64,000 nt of DNA from Microbacterium pygmaeum (GCF_900100885.1 NZ_LT629692.1:3596001-3660000); one strand, 5' to 3'; counted from the stretch's first letter, positions 52,696-61,916 are shown. Notes: generated by a model not told the origin, from the sequence alone. Numbers and translations: made by a program.

Positions 52696-54426
52696 ATGAG
52701 CGACATTCCCGAGACCCTCGTCGACGCGCTGCGCACCACGGTCGCGCGTCACGGCAACGACCGCGGCGTGCGCTACTACGCGACGCCCGACTCGTCGGTG
52801 TACCTCGGCTACGCCGACATCGACCGCAACGCCCGCGCCATCGCGACAAGCCTGGTCGCGGCGGGGCACCAGGTCGGCCAGACGGTGCTGATCGCCGTCT
52901 CGCCCGGTCTCGGCTGGACGGAGTCGGTCTACGGCGTGCTGTACGCGGGTCTCGGGTTCGTCCCGGCACCGATCTCGGGCTACGGCCCTGCCACCGCCGT
53001 CGCCGAGAAGGCGGCCGGCATCGGCCGTTCGGCCGAGGCGGTGCTGTTCCTCACCGATCGGGCGGCGCTGGAGAAGCTGGGCGGGTCGCTTCCCGGCTTC
53101 GAGGAGTCCACCGTGTTCGTCGAGGATCTGCTCGCCGAAGGGGATCCGGATGCCTGGGTCCGGCCCGACATCGACGGCGACTCGCTCGCCTACCTGCTGT
53201 TCACCTCGGGTTCGACCGGCGACCCGAAGGGCGTCATCGCGCCGCACGGGACGATGGCCGCGGCATGCTTCGTGAACCGCGCGTTCTACGGCGACGTCGA
53301 CGGCGACTCCACGGTCATCGGCTGGGCGCCGCTGCACCACATCACCGGCCTCTCGATGAACATCCTGGTGCCGGCCACGATCGGCGCGCAGGCGGTGGTC
53401 ACCCCCACCGAGCAGTTCCAGCGGCGTCCGGTCTTCTGGCTGCAGCTGATCAGCAAGCACAAGGGCACCTTCACCGCCGCGGGTAACTTCGCCTTCGCGC
53501 TGTGCACGCAGCTGGCCACGGACGAGCAGATCGCCGAGCTCGACCTGTCGAGCATGCGCGCGCTGATCTGCGGCAGCGAGCCGATCCTGCCGCAGACGAT
53601 GCGGGCCTTCATCGAGCGTTTCGCGCCGGCAGGACTCGGCGCCGACGTGGTCGCGCCCTCGATGGGCCTGACCGAAGCCGGCCTCATCTCGGCGAAGTGG
53701 GCGGGCGACCCCCTCGTGATCCGCCGGTTCGACGTCGCGGCCCTCGAGGCCGGCGTCCTCGTCCCCGCGGAGGGCGACGGGACCGTCGAGTGGGTCTCCT
53801 GCGGAACCCCCTCACCGGAGACCACCGTGCGCATCGTCGACCCGGACACCCTCGAGGTGCTCCCCGACGGCAAGGTCGGCGAGATCTGGGTGTCATCGTT
53901 CATGGTCTCGCCGGGATACTTCCAGCGGCCGGATGCGACGGCGGAGGCCTTCGGCCTCTCCCTCCCGGGCGACGATCTGCCCTACCTGCGCACCGGCGAT
54001 CTGGCAGCGACCCTCGACGGGCAGGTGTTCGTCACCGGCCGTCTCAAGGAGATGATCATCATCCGCGGGCGCAACATCTACCCGCAGGATCTCGAGGCGC
54101 TCGCCCGCACCGCCTCGCCGGCCGTGGGCATCTCCGCGTCGTTCGAGCTCGCGGGCCACCCGTCCGCGGTCGGGATCGTCCTGGAGGTCTCGCAGGAGGC
54201 GCTCGACGAGTCCGGCCAGAGCGTGGACACCGTGGCGACCGCGGTGCGGGACACGCTGCTCTCCACGGCATCCCTCCCCTCCGTCGCCGTCGCGATCATC
54301 CCGGAGAACACCCTGCCCCGCACCGGCGGCGGCAAGGTGCGCCGCGGCCCGACCCGTCAGCTCATCGAAGCCGGCGAGCTTCCCACCGTCCACTCGAGCG
54401 GATTCCGTCCGCCCGTCTCCGCCTGA
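52696..54426 (+). CDS. Fatty-acyl-AMP ligase-like enzyme 2
   Basis: A 576-residue paralogue of the preceding enzyme, 4 bp downstream. Same motif order: LLFTSGSTGDPKGV, HHITGLSMNILVP, TEQFQRRPVFWLQLIS, NFAFALCTQ, GLTEAGLIS, RTGDLAATLDGQVFVTGRLKEM, and the C-terminal GGGKVRRGP. All catalytic residues look intact, so it is not a decayed copy. The acyl-pocket side (for instance TMAAACFVNRAFYGDVDGDS) differs from copies 1 and 3, which suggests a different acid. Confidence 0.9.
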   Translation: MSDIPETLVDALRTTVARHGNDRGVRYYATPDSSVYLGYADIDRNARAIATSLVAAGHQVGQTVLIAVSPGLGWTESVYGVLYAGLGFVPAPISGYGPATAVAEKAAGIGRSAEAVLFLTDRAALEKLGGSLPGFEESTVFVEDLLAEGDPDAWVRPDIDGDSLAYLLFTSGSTGDPKGVIAPHGTMAAACFVNRAFYGDVDGDSTVIGWAPLHHITGLSMNILVPATIGAQAVVTPTEQFQRRPVFWLQLISKHKGTFTAAGNFAFALCTQLATDEQIAELDLSSMRALICGSEPILPQTMRAFIERFAPAGLGADVVAPSMGLTEAGLISAKWAGDPLVIRRFDVAALEAGVLVPAEGDGTVEWVSCGTPSPETTVRIVDPDTLEVLPDGKVGEIWVSSFMVSPGYFQRPDATAEAFGLSLPGDDLPYLRTGDLAATLDGQVFVTGRLKEMIIIRGRNIYPQDLEALARTASPAVGISASFELAGHPSAVGIVLEVSQEALDESGQSVDTVATAVRDTLLSTASLPSVAVAIIPENTLPRTGGGKVRRGPTRQLIEAGELPTVHSSGFRPPVSA

Positions 54427-54454
54427 CCTGCCCACGAAGAAGGATCACCACGAC

Positions 54455-56170
54455 ATGACGGATTCCCCCACCGGCGTTTCAGCCCTGCAGCGCACCGCCG
54501 CCGACTTCGGCGACGAGCGCGGGATCACCTACTACAGCTCTCCGGAGACCACCGAGTTCCGCGGTTACACGGCACTCGACCGGCGGGCGCGGACGATCGC
54601 TCAGGCGTTGACGGCTGAGGGCATCGTGCCCGGCGACCGGGCGGTCATCGCCCTCAGCCCGGGACTCGCGTGGGCCGATGCGCTGTACGGCATCCTGTAC
54701 GCGGGGGCCGCCTTCGTCCCGACCCCGATCGCCGGGTACGGCACCGGTGCGGCGCTGGCCGAGCGCATCGGCGCGATCACGCGCGCAGCCGAGTCATCGG
54801 TCGTGATCACGGATGCCGCGGTGCTGGCCGCCCTCGGCGAGGAGGCCGCTTCGCTCGGCGCGCCCATCGTCGTGCTGGAAGACCTGGTCGCCGCGGGCGA
54901 CCCCGACGCCTGGACCGAGCCGGCGATCGACGGCGACTCGATGGCGTGGCTGTTCTACACGTCCGGCTCGACCGGCGAGCCCAAGGGCGTCATCGGCACC
55001 CACCGCGGCCTGATCGCCACGGCCGAGGCATCCATCGAGCTCATCGGCGCCGAACCCGGCTACGTGGTCGCCGGCTGGCTGCCCCTGCATCACGCCATGG
55101 GCTTGCTCCTGCAGGTCATCGTGCCGGTCACCAATGGCGGATCGGCCTTCCTGTCCACCACCGAGCAGTTCCAGCGCCGCCCGATCTCGTGGCTGCAGCT
55201 CATCAGCCGTCACCGTGCCGACGTCAGCGTCGCGGGCAACTTCGCCTTCGCCCTGTGCACCCAGTTCGCCACCGACGAGCAGATCGCCGACCTCGACCTG
55301 TCCAACCTGAAGGTGCTGGTCTCGGGCAGCGAGCCGGTGCGCCCCGAGACGGTCACCGCATTCGTCGAGCGCTTCGCCCCCGCCGGGCTCGACCCCGACA
55401 CGATCGCCCCCGCGCTGGGCATGACCGAGGCGATGCTGATCTCGGCCAAGCCGCTGCACACGCCGTACGTGATCACCCAGGCCGACACCGCTGCGCTCGA
55501 GCGCGGCGAGCTCGAACTGGCCGGCGAGGGCCCGTCGACCGAGCTCGTCTCGTGCGGACACTGGACCGACCAGACCTCAGTCAGAATCGTCGACCCCGAC
55601 ACGCTCGAGCCGGTCGCCGACGGGCAGGTCGGCGAGATCTGGATCGCCTCGCCGATGATGTCCCCCGGGTACTTCCGACGACCCGACGCGACCGCCGAAT
55701 CGTTCGGCCACTCGCTGCCCGGCGACGACCGCTCCTACCTCCGCTCCGGCGACCTCGGGGTGGTCCTGGACCGCGAGCTCTATGTCACCGGCCGCCTCAA
55801 AGAGGTCATCATCCTGCGCGGCCGCAACATCTACCCGCAGGACATCGAGGCGGCCGCGCGGCTGGTCTCGCCCGCGGTGGGCGTCGGAGCCGCGTTCGAG
55901 ATCGAGGGCCACAGTGCGCCGGTCGCGCTCGTCCTCGAGGTGAACGCCGAGGCGCTGGCCGAGTCCGGAGAGGATCTCCAGTCCCTCAGCAGCCGCGTGG
56001 CCGACACCGTCACCGCGAAGTTCTCGCTGCCCGGTGTGATCGTCCTCCCCGTCGCCGAAGGGGACGTCCCCCGCACCGCCACCGGCAAGGTCCGTCGCCG
56101 CCCGGCCCGCGCCCAGTTCGACGCCGGCACGCTCGAGATCCTCGACGACGTCGCCGCTCCCGCTTCCTGA
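54455..56170 (+). CDS. Fatty-acyl-AMP ligase-like enzyme 3
   Basis: A 571-residue third paralogue, with GAAGGA upstream of the ATG. WLFYTSGSTGEPKGVIG, HHAMGLLLQVIVP, TEQFQRRPISWLQLIS, NFAFALCTQ and GMTEAMLIS are present. The RTGDL motif reads RSGDLGVVLD here, and the C-terminal lysine is in ATGKVRRRP. Immediately followed by the acyl carrier protein gene. Confidence 0.9.
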   Translation: MTDSPTGVSALQRTAADFGDERGITYYSSPETTEFRGYTALDRRARTIAQALTAEGIVPGDRAVIALSPGLAWADALYGILYAGAAFVPTPIAGYGTGAALAERIGAITRAAESSVVITDAAVLAALGEEAASLGAPIVVLEDLVAAGDPDAWTEPAIDGDSMAWLFYTSGSTGEPKGVIGTHRGLIATAEASIELIGAEPGYVVAGWLPLHHAMGLLLQVIVPVTNGGSAFLSTTEQFQRRPISWLQLISRHRADVSVAGNFAFALCTQFATDEQIADLDLSNLKVLVSGSEPVRPETVTAFVERFAPAGLDPDTIAPALGMTEAMLISAKPLHTPYVITQADTAALERGELELAGEGPSTELVSCGHWTDQTSVRIVDPDTLEPVADGQVGEIWIASPMMSPGYFRRPDATAESFGHSLPGDDRSYLRSGDLGVVLDRELYVTGRLKEVIILRGRNIYPQDIEAAARLVSPAVGVGAAFEIEGHSAPVALVLEVNAEALAESGEDLQSLSSRVADTVTAKFSLPGVIVLPVAEGDVPRTATGKVRRRPARAQFDAGTLEILDDVAAPAS

Positions 56171-56211
56171 TCCGCACACCGACAACCACCCACCACCACA
56201 AGGAGGACGCC

Positions 56212-56493
56212 ATGTCCGAAAGCATCACCTCGGAGTCCGCAGCCGCCGTGTCGGAGTCCCCCGTCGCGCTCTGGCTGATCGACCGGATCCGCTTCTACGA
56301 CCAGGTCGACGCCGAGACCATCACGCTCGACGCACCGCTGACCGACCTGGGCCTGGACTCGATCTACGTCCTGACGCTCTGCGGCGACATCGAGGACACC
56401 TACGGCCTCGCGATCGATCCGACGTTCTTCGCGGACTACGCGACCCTGGGCGAGCTCGCCGACGGCCTGAGCGCGCGCATCGACGGCAAGTGA
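56212..56493 (+). CDS. Acyl carrier protein
   Basis: A 93-residue carrier protein with an AAGGAGGA ribosome-binding site. DLGLDSIYVLTLCGDIEDTYG holds the serine that receives 4'-phosphopantetheine, followed by the usual acidic helix II. It is the only carrier protein visible in the operon, so all three ligases probably load it. The following gene overlaps its stop codon and encodes the enzyme that would activate it. Confidence 0.93.
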   Translation: MSESITSESAAAVSESPVALWLIDRIRFYDQVDAETITLDAPLTDLGLDSIYVLTLCGDIEDTYGLAIDPTFFADYATLGELADGLSARIDGK

Positions 56494-57134
56494 CGCTCCT
56501 GCACGACGCGCAGCCCGGCGTGACGGCGACCGACGGTCGCTGGCACGCCGGGCCTGCTGTCGTGCACTGGCGTTTCGGCACCATCGGCGCGTCGGATGAC
56601 GCATCCGCGCTCGGCCGGAGGTGGCTGGAGGATCTGGTCGGCAGCGCCGACCTCTTCCCCTGGCGGGGCCTGCGCAGTGCGGGCCCGTGGCGCAAGCCGC
56701 TGCTGGTCGGCGCGCCGGAGGCCGACGCGAGCATCTCGCACAGTGGTCGCTTCCTGCTGGCGGCCGTCACCGTCGGCGCCGCCGTCGGCGTCGACATCGA
56801 AGCGGCGCCGTTCACCGCGTTCGACTCCCCGGCGCTCCAGCGCCGCATGTGCTCCCCGGCCGAACTCGAACGCGCCGCCGCCCTGGAGCCAGACGACCGA
56901 CGCCGTTGGCTTGCGAGCGTCTGGACGGCCAAAGAAGCCGTGACCAAGGCATCCGGCCATGGCATGGCCACCGACTTCCGCACCCTTTCCGCAGACGCCG
57001 CCCTTCCCGATGCGGAAGCGGATGCCGCGGCCCACCTCGCTCTGCTCGATCACGGCACCCCCGTGGTCGTGCGCCTGATCATCGAGCACTCCGCGACGCC
57101 CGTCGACGCGGAGCTTGCTCCCCTCTCCGCCTAG
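56490..57134 (+). CDS. 4'-phosphopantetheinyl transferase (Sfp type)
   Basis: A 214-residue enzyme that converts apo- to holo-carrier protein using coenzyme A. SISHSGRFLLAAVTVGAAVGVDIE (about 85-108) and WTAKEAVTKASG (about 145-156) are the two Sfp-type signatures with the Mg-binding Asp and Glu. GTG start overlapping the carrier-protein stop (GTGA), so the pair is translationally coupled. A dedicated activator in the cluster argues for a self-contained acyl pathway. Confidence 0.92.
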   Translation: MTLLHDAQPGVTATDGRWHAGPAVVHWRFGTIGASDDASALGRRWLEDLVGSADLFPWRGLRSAGPWRKPLLVGAPEADASISHSGRFLLAAVTVGAAVGVDIEAAPFTAFDSPALQRRMCSPAELERAAALEPDDRRRWLASVWTAKEAVTKASGHGMATDFRTLSADAALPDAEADAAAHLALLDHGTPVVVRLIIEHSATPVDAELAPLSA

Positions 57135-57144
57135 AAAGAACCCG

Positions 57145-58479
57145 ATGGCCACCACCGACAGCGCTGCCCGAGTCGACCAATCGACCTCCCCTGCACCCCG
57201 CGGCCCGTACGCGGAGTTCATGCAGATCTGGGAGGAGGGCTACGTCTCCAACCACATCTCCGCCCGGGTCATGCAGCTTCCCGGTCTGTTCATCACCGAC
57301 GGCAACGGACTGCGCCTGCCGGACGGCGCGATCGACCGTGCGAAGATCCGCGAATACATCGTCGCCACGATGGGCAGCCACGCCACGTTCCGCGTGCGCC
57401 TGCAGCGATCCTTCCTCGGGCTGTCGTCCCCGGCCTGGGTGCCCGATGAGAAGTTCGACATCGACCGGCACATCATCTTCGCCGACCGGGCCGTCGACTT
57501 CGCCACCGCCGATCTGCGGGCGCTCTCGGGCGACGAAGACCCGGTCTTCTCGCTCAAGCACCCGCTCTGGCGTGTGCGGATCACCCCGCTGACCGACGGC
57601 AGGGTCGCCATCGGCATCATGATCCACCACGCATCCACCGACGGACTGTCGGGCATGAAGCTGTTCTCCTCGATCAGCCAGGGCGGTCCCGACGAGGAGA
57701 TTCCCGCGCCCACCGACCCGTTCGCCGGCCGGCGGGCGGCGAAGGCGTGGGAGCTGCCGTTCCTCGCGCTCTCGCAGTGGTGGGCGCGTCAGGGCTCCAT
57801 CGGCGCGGCATGGAAGACGTACTGGACGAAGCCGCTGCTGCGCCGCATCCGCCGGGTGGCCGCTCGCATCACGCTCCCGCTGCGGTTCGGCCGCGGCGGC
57901 GCGGCCGCCCTGCGCGCCGCTCTGCCCCCACGGCATTCCGCCTACCGGATCACCGACGCGGCGCTCGTCGGCCGTCGGGCGCGCGAGCTCGGCGGCACCC
58001 TCAGCGACCTGCAGGTCTCGGCGATGATCGGCGCGTGGCCCGGCGCGGAACGAGTGGTGAGTCTCCGGTTCCCGGTGTCGTTCCACTCGGCAAATGAGCC
58101 GCACATCCGCAACAACGTCCGCGATATGGAGGTCTACGGCGACGCCGACGCCGATCTCGCCGCGACCATGACGCTCGTGCACCGGCAGGTGGTGGAGCGC
58201 GACGACTCCAAGCCCCCCGTGCCCGTCCCGGGCTTCAAGATCGGCTACAGCACCCTGCTCCCCTGGGTCTCGCGTCCGCGCTACTTCTGCGGGGCGGAGA
58301 TGCTTGAAGTGGCGCCGTTCCCGGCCAGTCTCGGCGGCGACTCGCTGGCCGTGGCCGGCATCATGTACCGCGGCAAGCTCTTCGTCGGCGGCAACATGCC
58401 CGCCTCGCTCGACGTCGAGGCGACCATCGGGCGCGTCTACGAGCTGATGAGCGGTCAGCCCGACCCCGGCCGGTCGTGA
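57145..58479 (+). CDS. Stand-alone HHxxxDG acyltransferase
   Basis: A 444-residue protein starting MATTDSAARV at 57145; AGAAAG lies upstream. Active-site motif IHHASTDG near 160-167 identifies the chloramphenicol-acetyltransferase-like superfamily (condensation domains, PapA, wax ester synthases). Shares EFMQIWEEGYVS, PAWVPD, HPLWRV, LGGTLSDLQ, IRNNVRDMEVYG and GRVYELMSG with the C-terminal domain of the fusion at 48613-50889. Probably transfers a carrier-bound acyl chain to a hydroxyl of a glycan or glycolipid. No signal peptide, so it acts in the cytoplasm. Confidence 0.85.
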   Translation: MATTDSAARVDQSTSPAPRGPYAEFMQIWEEGYVSNHISARVMQLPGLFITDGNGLRLPDGAIDRAKIREYIVATMGSHATFRVRLQRSFLGLSSPAWVPDEKFDIDRHIIFADRAVDFATADLRALSGDEDPVFSLKHPLWRVRITPLTDGRVAIGIMIHHASTDGLSGMKLFSSISQGGPDEEIPAPTDPFAGRRAAKAWELPFLALSQWWARQGSIGAAWKTYWTKPLLRRIRRVAARITLPLRFGRGGAAALRAALPPRHSAYRITDAALVGRRARELGGTLSDLQVSAMIGAWPGAERVVSLRFPVSFHSANEPHIRNNVRDMEVYGDADADLAATMTLVHRQVVERDDSKPPVPVPGFKIGYSTLLPWVSRPRYFCGAEMLEVAPFPASLGGDSLAVAGIMYRGKLFVGGNMPASLDVEATIGRVYELMSGQPDPGRS

Positions 58480-59429
58480 GCGTCGAGACACGCCGGACAC
58501 TGACCGTCGTCATCCCGTCGTATCGGCGGCTGGACCGGCTGAACGACATCGCGGATCGCTATCTCGACCAGGGCGCCGACGAGGTGGTGATCGTGCTCGA
58601 CGGCCCGCACCCGGGTTGGGAGTCGGCGCTGCCCGAGCGCGAGGGCGTCCTCGTGCGCGAACTCCCCGAGAATCGCGGACTCGCCCTCGCGCGCATCGCG
58701 GGGCTGGAGGCGAGTTCCGGCGAGATCGTCCTCGCGGTCGATGACGACGTCGAACCCGGCCCTGGCCTGGTCGATCGGCACCGACGGTTCCACACCGGCG
58801 GCGACACGGTGCTGCAGGGCTATATGCCGGTGACGGTCCCGCGACCGCGCGGACGCGATCAGGCCCCCACGTACCTCTACGCCCGCGACTACGAAACGCA
58901 GGTCGACGGCTGGCGGCGCGGCGACTCCAGCACGATCCTGAACTCCCTGTGGGGTGGCAACGTCAGCCTTCCGCGTGACCTCTATCTGCGTGCCGAGCAG
59001 GTCAAACCCTCCGAGCGCCTCGAGTACAACGAGGACCTCGATCTCGGCATCCGTCTGCTCCGCCTCGACGCGACCGCCTCGTTCGACGAGCAGGCGCGCT
59101 CGTCGCACCACCACTCCCGCGGTCTGGACGCCTATCTGCGCGAGTGCTTCGCCCGCGGCGGAGCCGTCGCCGACCTCGAGAAGCGCTGGGGCGAGCGGCC
59201 GGCGCAGCTGACGCCGACGGTCACCATCCCCGCCGGGTACAACCCGGTGCTGGGGTGGGTGCAGCGCCGTATCGCCGCGCGCGATAGCGACGGGTTGGTG
59301 CAATCCGCCGTCATCGTGGTCTACCGGCTGTCGGGGATCATGCAGAATTGGCGGTTGCAGGATGCTTCGGCGCGTCTGCTGCGTCGCGCCCTGATCATGC
59401 GCGGCTATCGGCTCGCGCGCCGGGCGTGA
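58476..59429 (+). CDS. Glycosyltransferase family 2
   Basis: A 317-residue GT-A enzyme. LTVVIPSYRRLDRLNDIADRYL, EIVLAVDDDVEPGPGLVDRH (DxD near 89) and LEYNEDLDLGIRLLRLDA (about 188-205) are GT2 landmarks. GTG start overlaps the acyltransferase stop by 4 bp, so it belongs to the acylation operon. The C-terminus is basic and may sit at the membrane surface. Confidence 0.87.
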   Translation: MSVETRRTLTVVIPSYRRLDRLNDIADRYLDQGADEVVIVLDGPHPGWESALPEREGVLVRELPENRGLALARIAGLEASSGEIVLAVDDDVEPGPGLVDRHRRFHTGGDTVLQGYMPVTVPRPRGRDQAPTYLYARDYETQVDGWRRGDSSTILNSLWGGNVSLPRDLYLRAEQVKPSERLEYNEDLDLGIRLLRLDATASFDEQARSSHHHSRGLDAYLRECFARGGAVADLEKRWGERPAQLTPTVTIPAGYNPVLGWVQRRIAARDSDGLVQSAVIVVYRLSGIMQNWRLQDASARLLRRALIMRGYRLARRA

Positions 59430-59487
59430 ACTTTCGCGAAACATCGATCTGCTAGAGATGACCGGGACTCCCGGGAGGAAAAACTAC

Positions 59488-60798
59488 ATGCGTTTGTCTG
59501 TTGTTGGTTGTGGGTATTTGGGTGCGGTGCATGCGGCTGCGATGGCTTCGATTGGTCATGAGGTTGTCGGGATTGATGTTGATGCGGTGAAGGTGGCTGC
59601 GTTGGCGGAGGGTCGTGCGCCGTTCTTCGAGCCTGGGTTGGGGGAGATCCTGTCGGAGGGGATCGCGTCTGGCCGGTTGTCGTTCACGACCGATATGGCT
59701 GCTGCGAAGGGCGCGGCCGTGCATTTCGTGGGGGTGGGGACCCCGCAGCAGAAAGACGGGTACGCCGCCGACCTGACGTATGTGCACGCGGCGGTCGATG
59801 CGCTGGTCCCGTTCCTGTCGCCGGGTGATGTGGTCGCGGGCAAATCGACGGTCCCGGTGGGGACCGCGGCGGATTTGACCCCCCGGGTGGCGGCGACGGG
59901 TGCGACGTTGGTGTGGAACCCGGAGTTCCTGCGGGAGGGGTGGGCGGTGCAAGACACCATCGACCCGGACCGGCTCGTGGTCGGCGTGCCCGCGGGCGAC
60001 GAGGGTGCGCGGGCGGCGGACATCCTGCGGGATGTGTATCACCCGGCGGTGGGGAAGGGGACCCCGTTCCTGGTCACCGATCTGGCCACCGCGGAACTGG
60101 TCAAAGTCGCCGCCAACGCGTTCCTGGCCACGAAGATCTCGTTCATCAACGCGATGGCCGAGATCGCTGAAGTCACCGGCGCTGATGTCACCCAGCTCGC
60201 CGACGCGATCGGCCACGACGCCCGCATCGGCCGCCGGTTCCTGGGCGCCGGGATCGGGTTCGGCGGCGGGTGCCTGCCCAAAGACATCCGTGCGTTCTCC
60301 GCCCGCGCCGAAGAACTCGGCCGTGGCGAGTCCGTCGCGTTCCTCCGCGAGATCGACGCGATCAACATGCGCCGCCGCGACCGTGCCGTGGACCTCGTCG
60401 TCCAGTCCCTGGGCGGCACCGTCTACGGCAAACGCGTCGCCGTCCTCGGCGCCGCGTTCAAACCCCACTCCGACGACATCCGCGACTCCCCCGCCCTCGA
60501 TGTCGCCGTCCGCCTCAAAGGCCTCGGCGCCGACGTCATCGTCACCGACCCCGAAGCGATCGACAACTCCCGCCGCATCCACCCCCAACTCGACTACACC
60601 CCCCACCGCGACGACGCCATCCGCGACGCCGAAGCAGTCGTGGTCGTCACCGAATGGGACGAATACCGCAAAGACCTCACTCCCCAACACGCCAGCACCC
60701 TCACAGCAGGGCGCATCATCATCGACGGCCGCAACTGCCTCGACGCCACCGCCTGGCGAACCGCCGGCTGGACCTACCACGGCATGGGACGCCCATAA
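59488..60798 (+). CDS. ugd: UDP-glucose 6-dehydrogenase, copy 2
   Basis: A 436-residue enzyme nearly identical to that at 27951-29261. GGGAGGAA precedes the ATG. Same NAD-binding VVGCGYLGAV and catalytic GFGGGCLPKD. Two residue differences were noted, both in the last 80 residues. It lies 58 bp after the last glycosyltransferase gene and 58 bp before galU, so UDP-glucose synthesis and oxidation are adjacent. Same odd shift in third-position base use along the gene as in copy 1. Confidence 0.92.
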   Translation: MRLSVVGCGYLGAVHAAAMASIGHEVVGIDVDAVKVAALAEGRAPFFEPGLGEILSEGIASGRLSFTTDMAAAKGAAVHFVGVGTPQQKDGYAADLTYVHAAVDALVPFLSPGDVVAGKSTVPVGTAADLTPRVAATGATLVWNPEFLREGWAVQDTIDPDRLVVGVPAGDEGARAADILRDVYHPAVGKGTPFLVTDLATAELVKVAANAFLATKISFINAMAEIAEVTGADVTQLADAIGHDARIGRRFLGAGIGFGGGCLPKDIRAFSARAEELGRGESVAFLREIDAINMRRRDRAVDLVVQSLGGTVYGKRVAVLGAAFKPHSDDIRDSPALDVAVRLKGLGADVIVTDPEAIDNSRRIHPQLDYTPHRDDAIRDAEAVVVVTEWDEYRKDLTPQHASTLTAGRIIIDGRNCLDATAWRTAGWTYHGMGRP

Positions 60799-60812
60799 CC
60801 CCCGCATCCGCC
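59488..60812 (+). repeat. Long direct repeat, right copy
   Basis: Near-identical to 27951-29275, same orientation. Upstream sequences of the two copies are unrelated, so the repeat begins exactly at the start codon and ends 14 bp beyond the stop. Confidence 0.95.
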
Positions 60813-60856
60813 CCCACTGAAACATCCCGTTCACGTCGTCTGGATACCTTCGAACA

Positions 60857-61750
60857 ATGACTCAACCGTCCATCAAAGCCGTCATCCCCGCTGCCGGCCT
60901 CGGGACCCGGTTCCTGCCGGCCACCAAGGCGATGCCGAAGGAGATGCTCCCCGTCGTCGACAAGCCGGCGATCCAGTACGTCGTCGAGGAGGCGGTCGCA
61001 GCCGGCATCGATGACGTCCTCGTGATCATCGGACGCAACAAGAACGCGCTCGCGAACCACTTCGACCGGGTGACCGAGCTCGAGCACACGCTCGAGCAGA
61101 AGGGCGACCACGGCAAGCTCGCGCGCGTCATGGAGGCCAGCTCCCTCGCCGACGTGCACTTCGTGCGCCAGGGCGACCCGAAAGGGCTGGGTCACGCGGT
61201 GCTCCGTGCGCGCAAGCACGTCGGCCACGAGACCTTCGCCGTGATGCTGGGGGATGACCTGATCGATGCGCGCGACCCGCTGCTGTCCCGGATGATCGAG
61301 GTCTCGCTCGCGCAGTCGGCGACGGTCGTCGCGCTGATGGAGGTCGACCCGTCGCAGATCCACCTGTACGGCTGCGCCGACGTGGATACCACCGCGGACA
61401 GCGACGTCGTCAGGATCAAGGCGCTCGTCGAGAAGCCGAAGGCCGAGGACGCCCCGAGTAACCTGGCGATCATCGGACGCTACGTGCTCAAGCCCGAGAT
61501 CTTCGACGTGCTCGAGCACACCGAGCCCGGCAAGGGTGGCGAGATCCAGCTGACCGACGCGCTGGAGGAGCTCGCCGAGGACGAAAGCATCGCGGGTCCG
61601 GTGCTCGGGGTGATCTTCTCGGGCCGCCGTTACGACACCGGCGACCGGCTGGAGTACCTGAAGTCGAGCCTGCTGCTGGCGCTCGATCGCGACGACCTCG
61701 GGCCGGCGCTGACATCCTGGCTGAAGGAACTCACTCCCACACTGGACTGA
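60857..61750 (+). CDS. galU: UTP-glucose-1-phosphate uridylyltransferase
   Basis: A 297-residue GalU. It makes UDP-glucose from UTP and glucose-1-phosphate, the donor for glucosyl transfer and the substrate of the dehydrogenases here. AAGLGTRFLPATKAMPKEMLPVVDKPAIQYVVEEAV at about 11-46 is the nucleotide-binding signature, with VMLGDDLID (about 130) and EKPKAEDAPSNLAIIGRYVL (about 193). Length and motifs are normal. Followed after 133 bp by a hairpin terminator. Confidence 0.95.
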   Translation: MTQPSIKAVIPAAGLGTRFLPATKAMPKEMLPVVDKPAIQYVVEEAVAAGIDDVLVIIGRNKNALANHFDRVTELEHTLEQKGDHGKLARVMEASSLADVHFVRQGDPKGLGHAVLRARKHVGHETFAVMLGDDLIDARDPLLSRMIEVSLAQSATVVALMEVDPSQIHLYGCADVDTTADSDVVRIKALVEKPKAEDAPSNLAIIGRYVLKPEIFDVLEHTEPGKGGEIQLTDALEELAEDESIAGPVLGVIFSGRRYDTGDRLEYLKSSLLLALDRDDLGPALTSWLKELTPTLD

Positions 61751-61883
61751 GGTCCTGTTTGTCCCCCAAAGTTCCGACATACAAGGCTCAGGCGACCGCT
61801 TAGCCTTATATCGAGGGTTCCCCCAGACCCCTCAATTTGCCCGTCGCGTGGCTCATTCGGGTTGAGCATACACACGATGGAAG

Positions 61884-61916
61884 AGCGGCCCACGGTTCCC
61901 CAGACCGCGGGCCGCT
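61884..61916 (+). terminator. Hairpin terminator after galU
   Basis: AGCGGCCC-A-CGG, 11-nt loop, CCG-C-GGGCCGCT: an 11-bp stem with one A/C mismatch, followed by TCACTTT. It probably ends the acylation/ugd/galU transcript. Confidence 0.75.

Noticed and set aside
50847..52739. 630-residue minus-strand open frame opposite the first FAAL gene
   Set aside because: Same cause: shadow frame. The plus strand carries all adenylation motifs.
48613..58479. Polyketide or non-ribosomal peptide cluster
   Set aside because: FAAL, ACP and condensation-like domains suggest one, but no ketosynthase, acyltransferase module, amino-acid adenylation domain or thioesterase is visible; the HHxxxDG proteins are stand-alone or fused to a glycosyltransferase.
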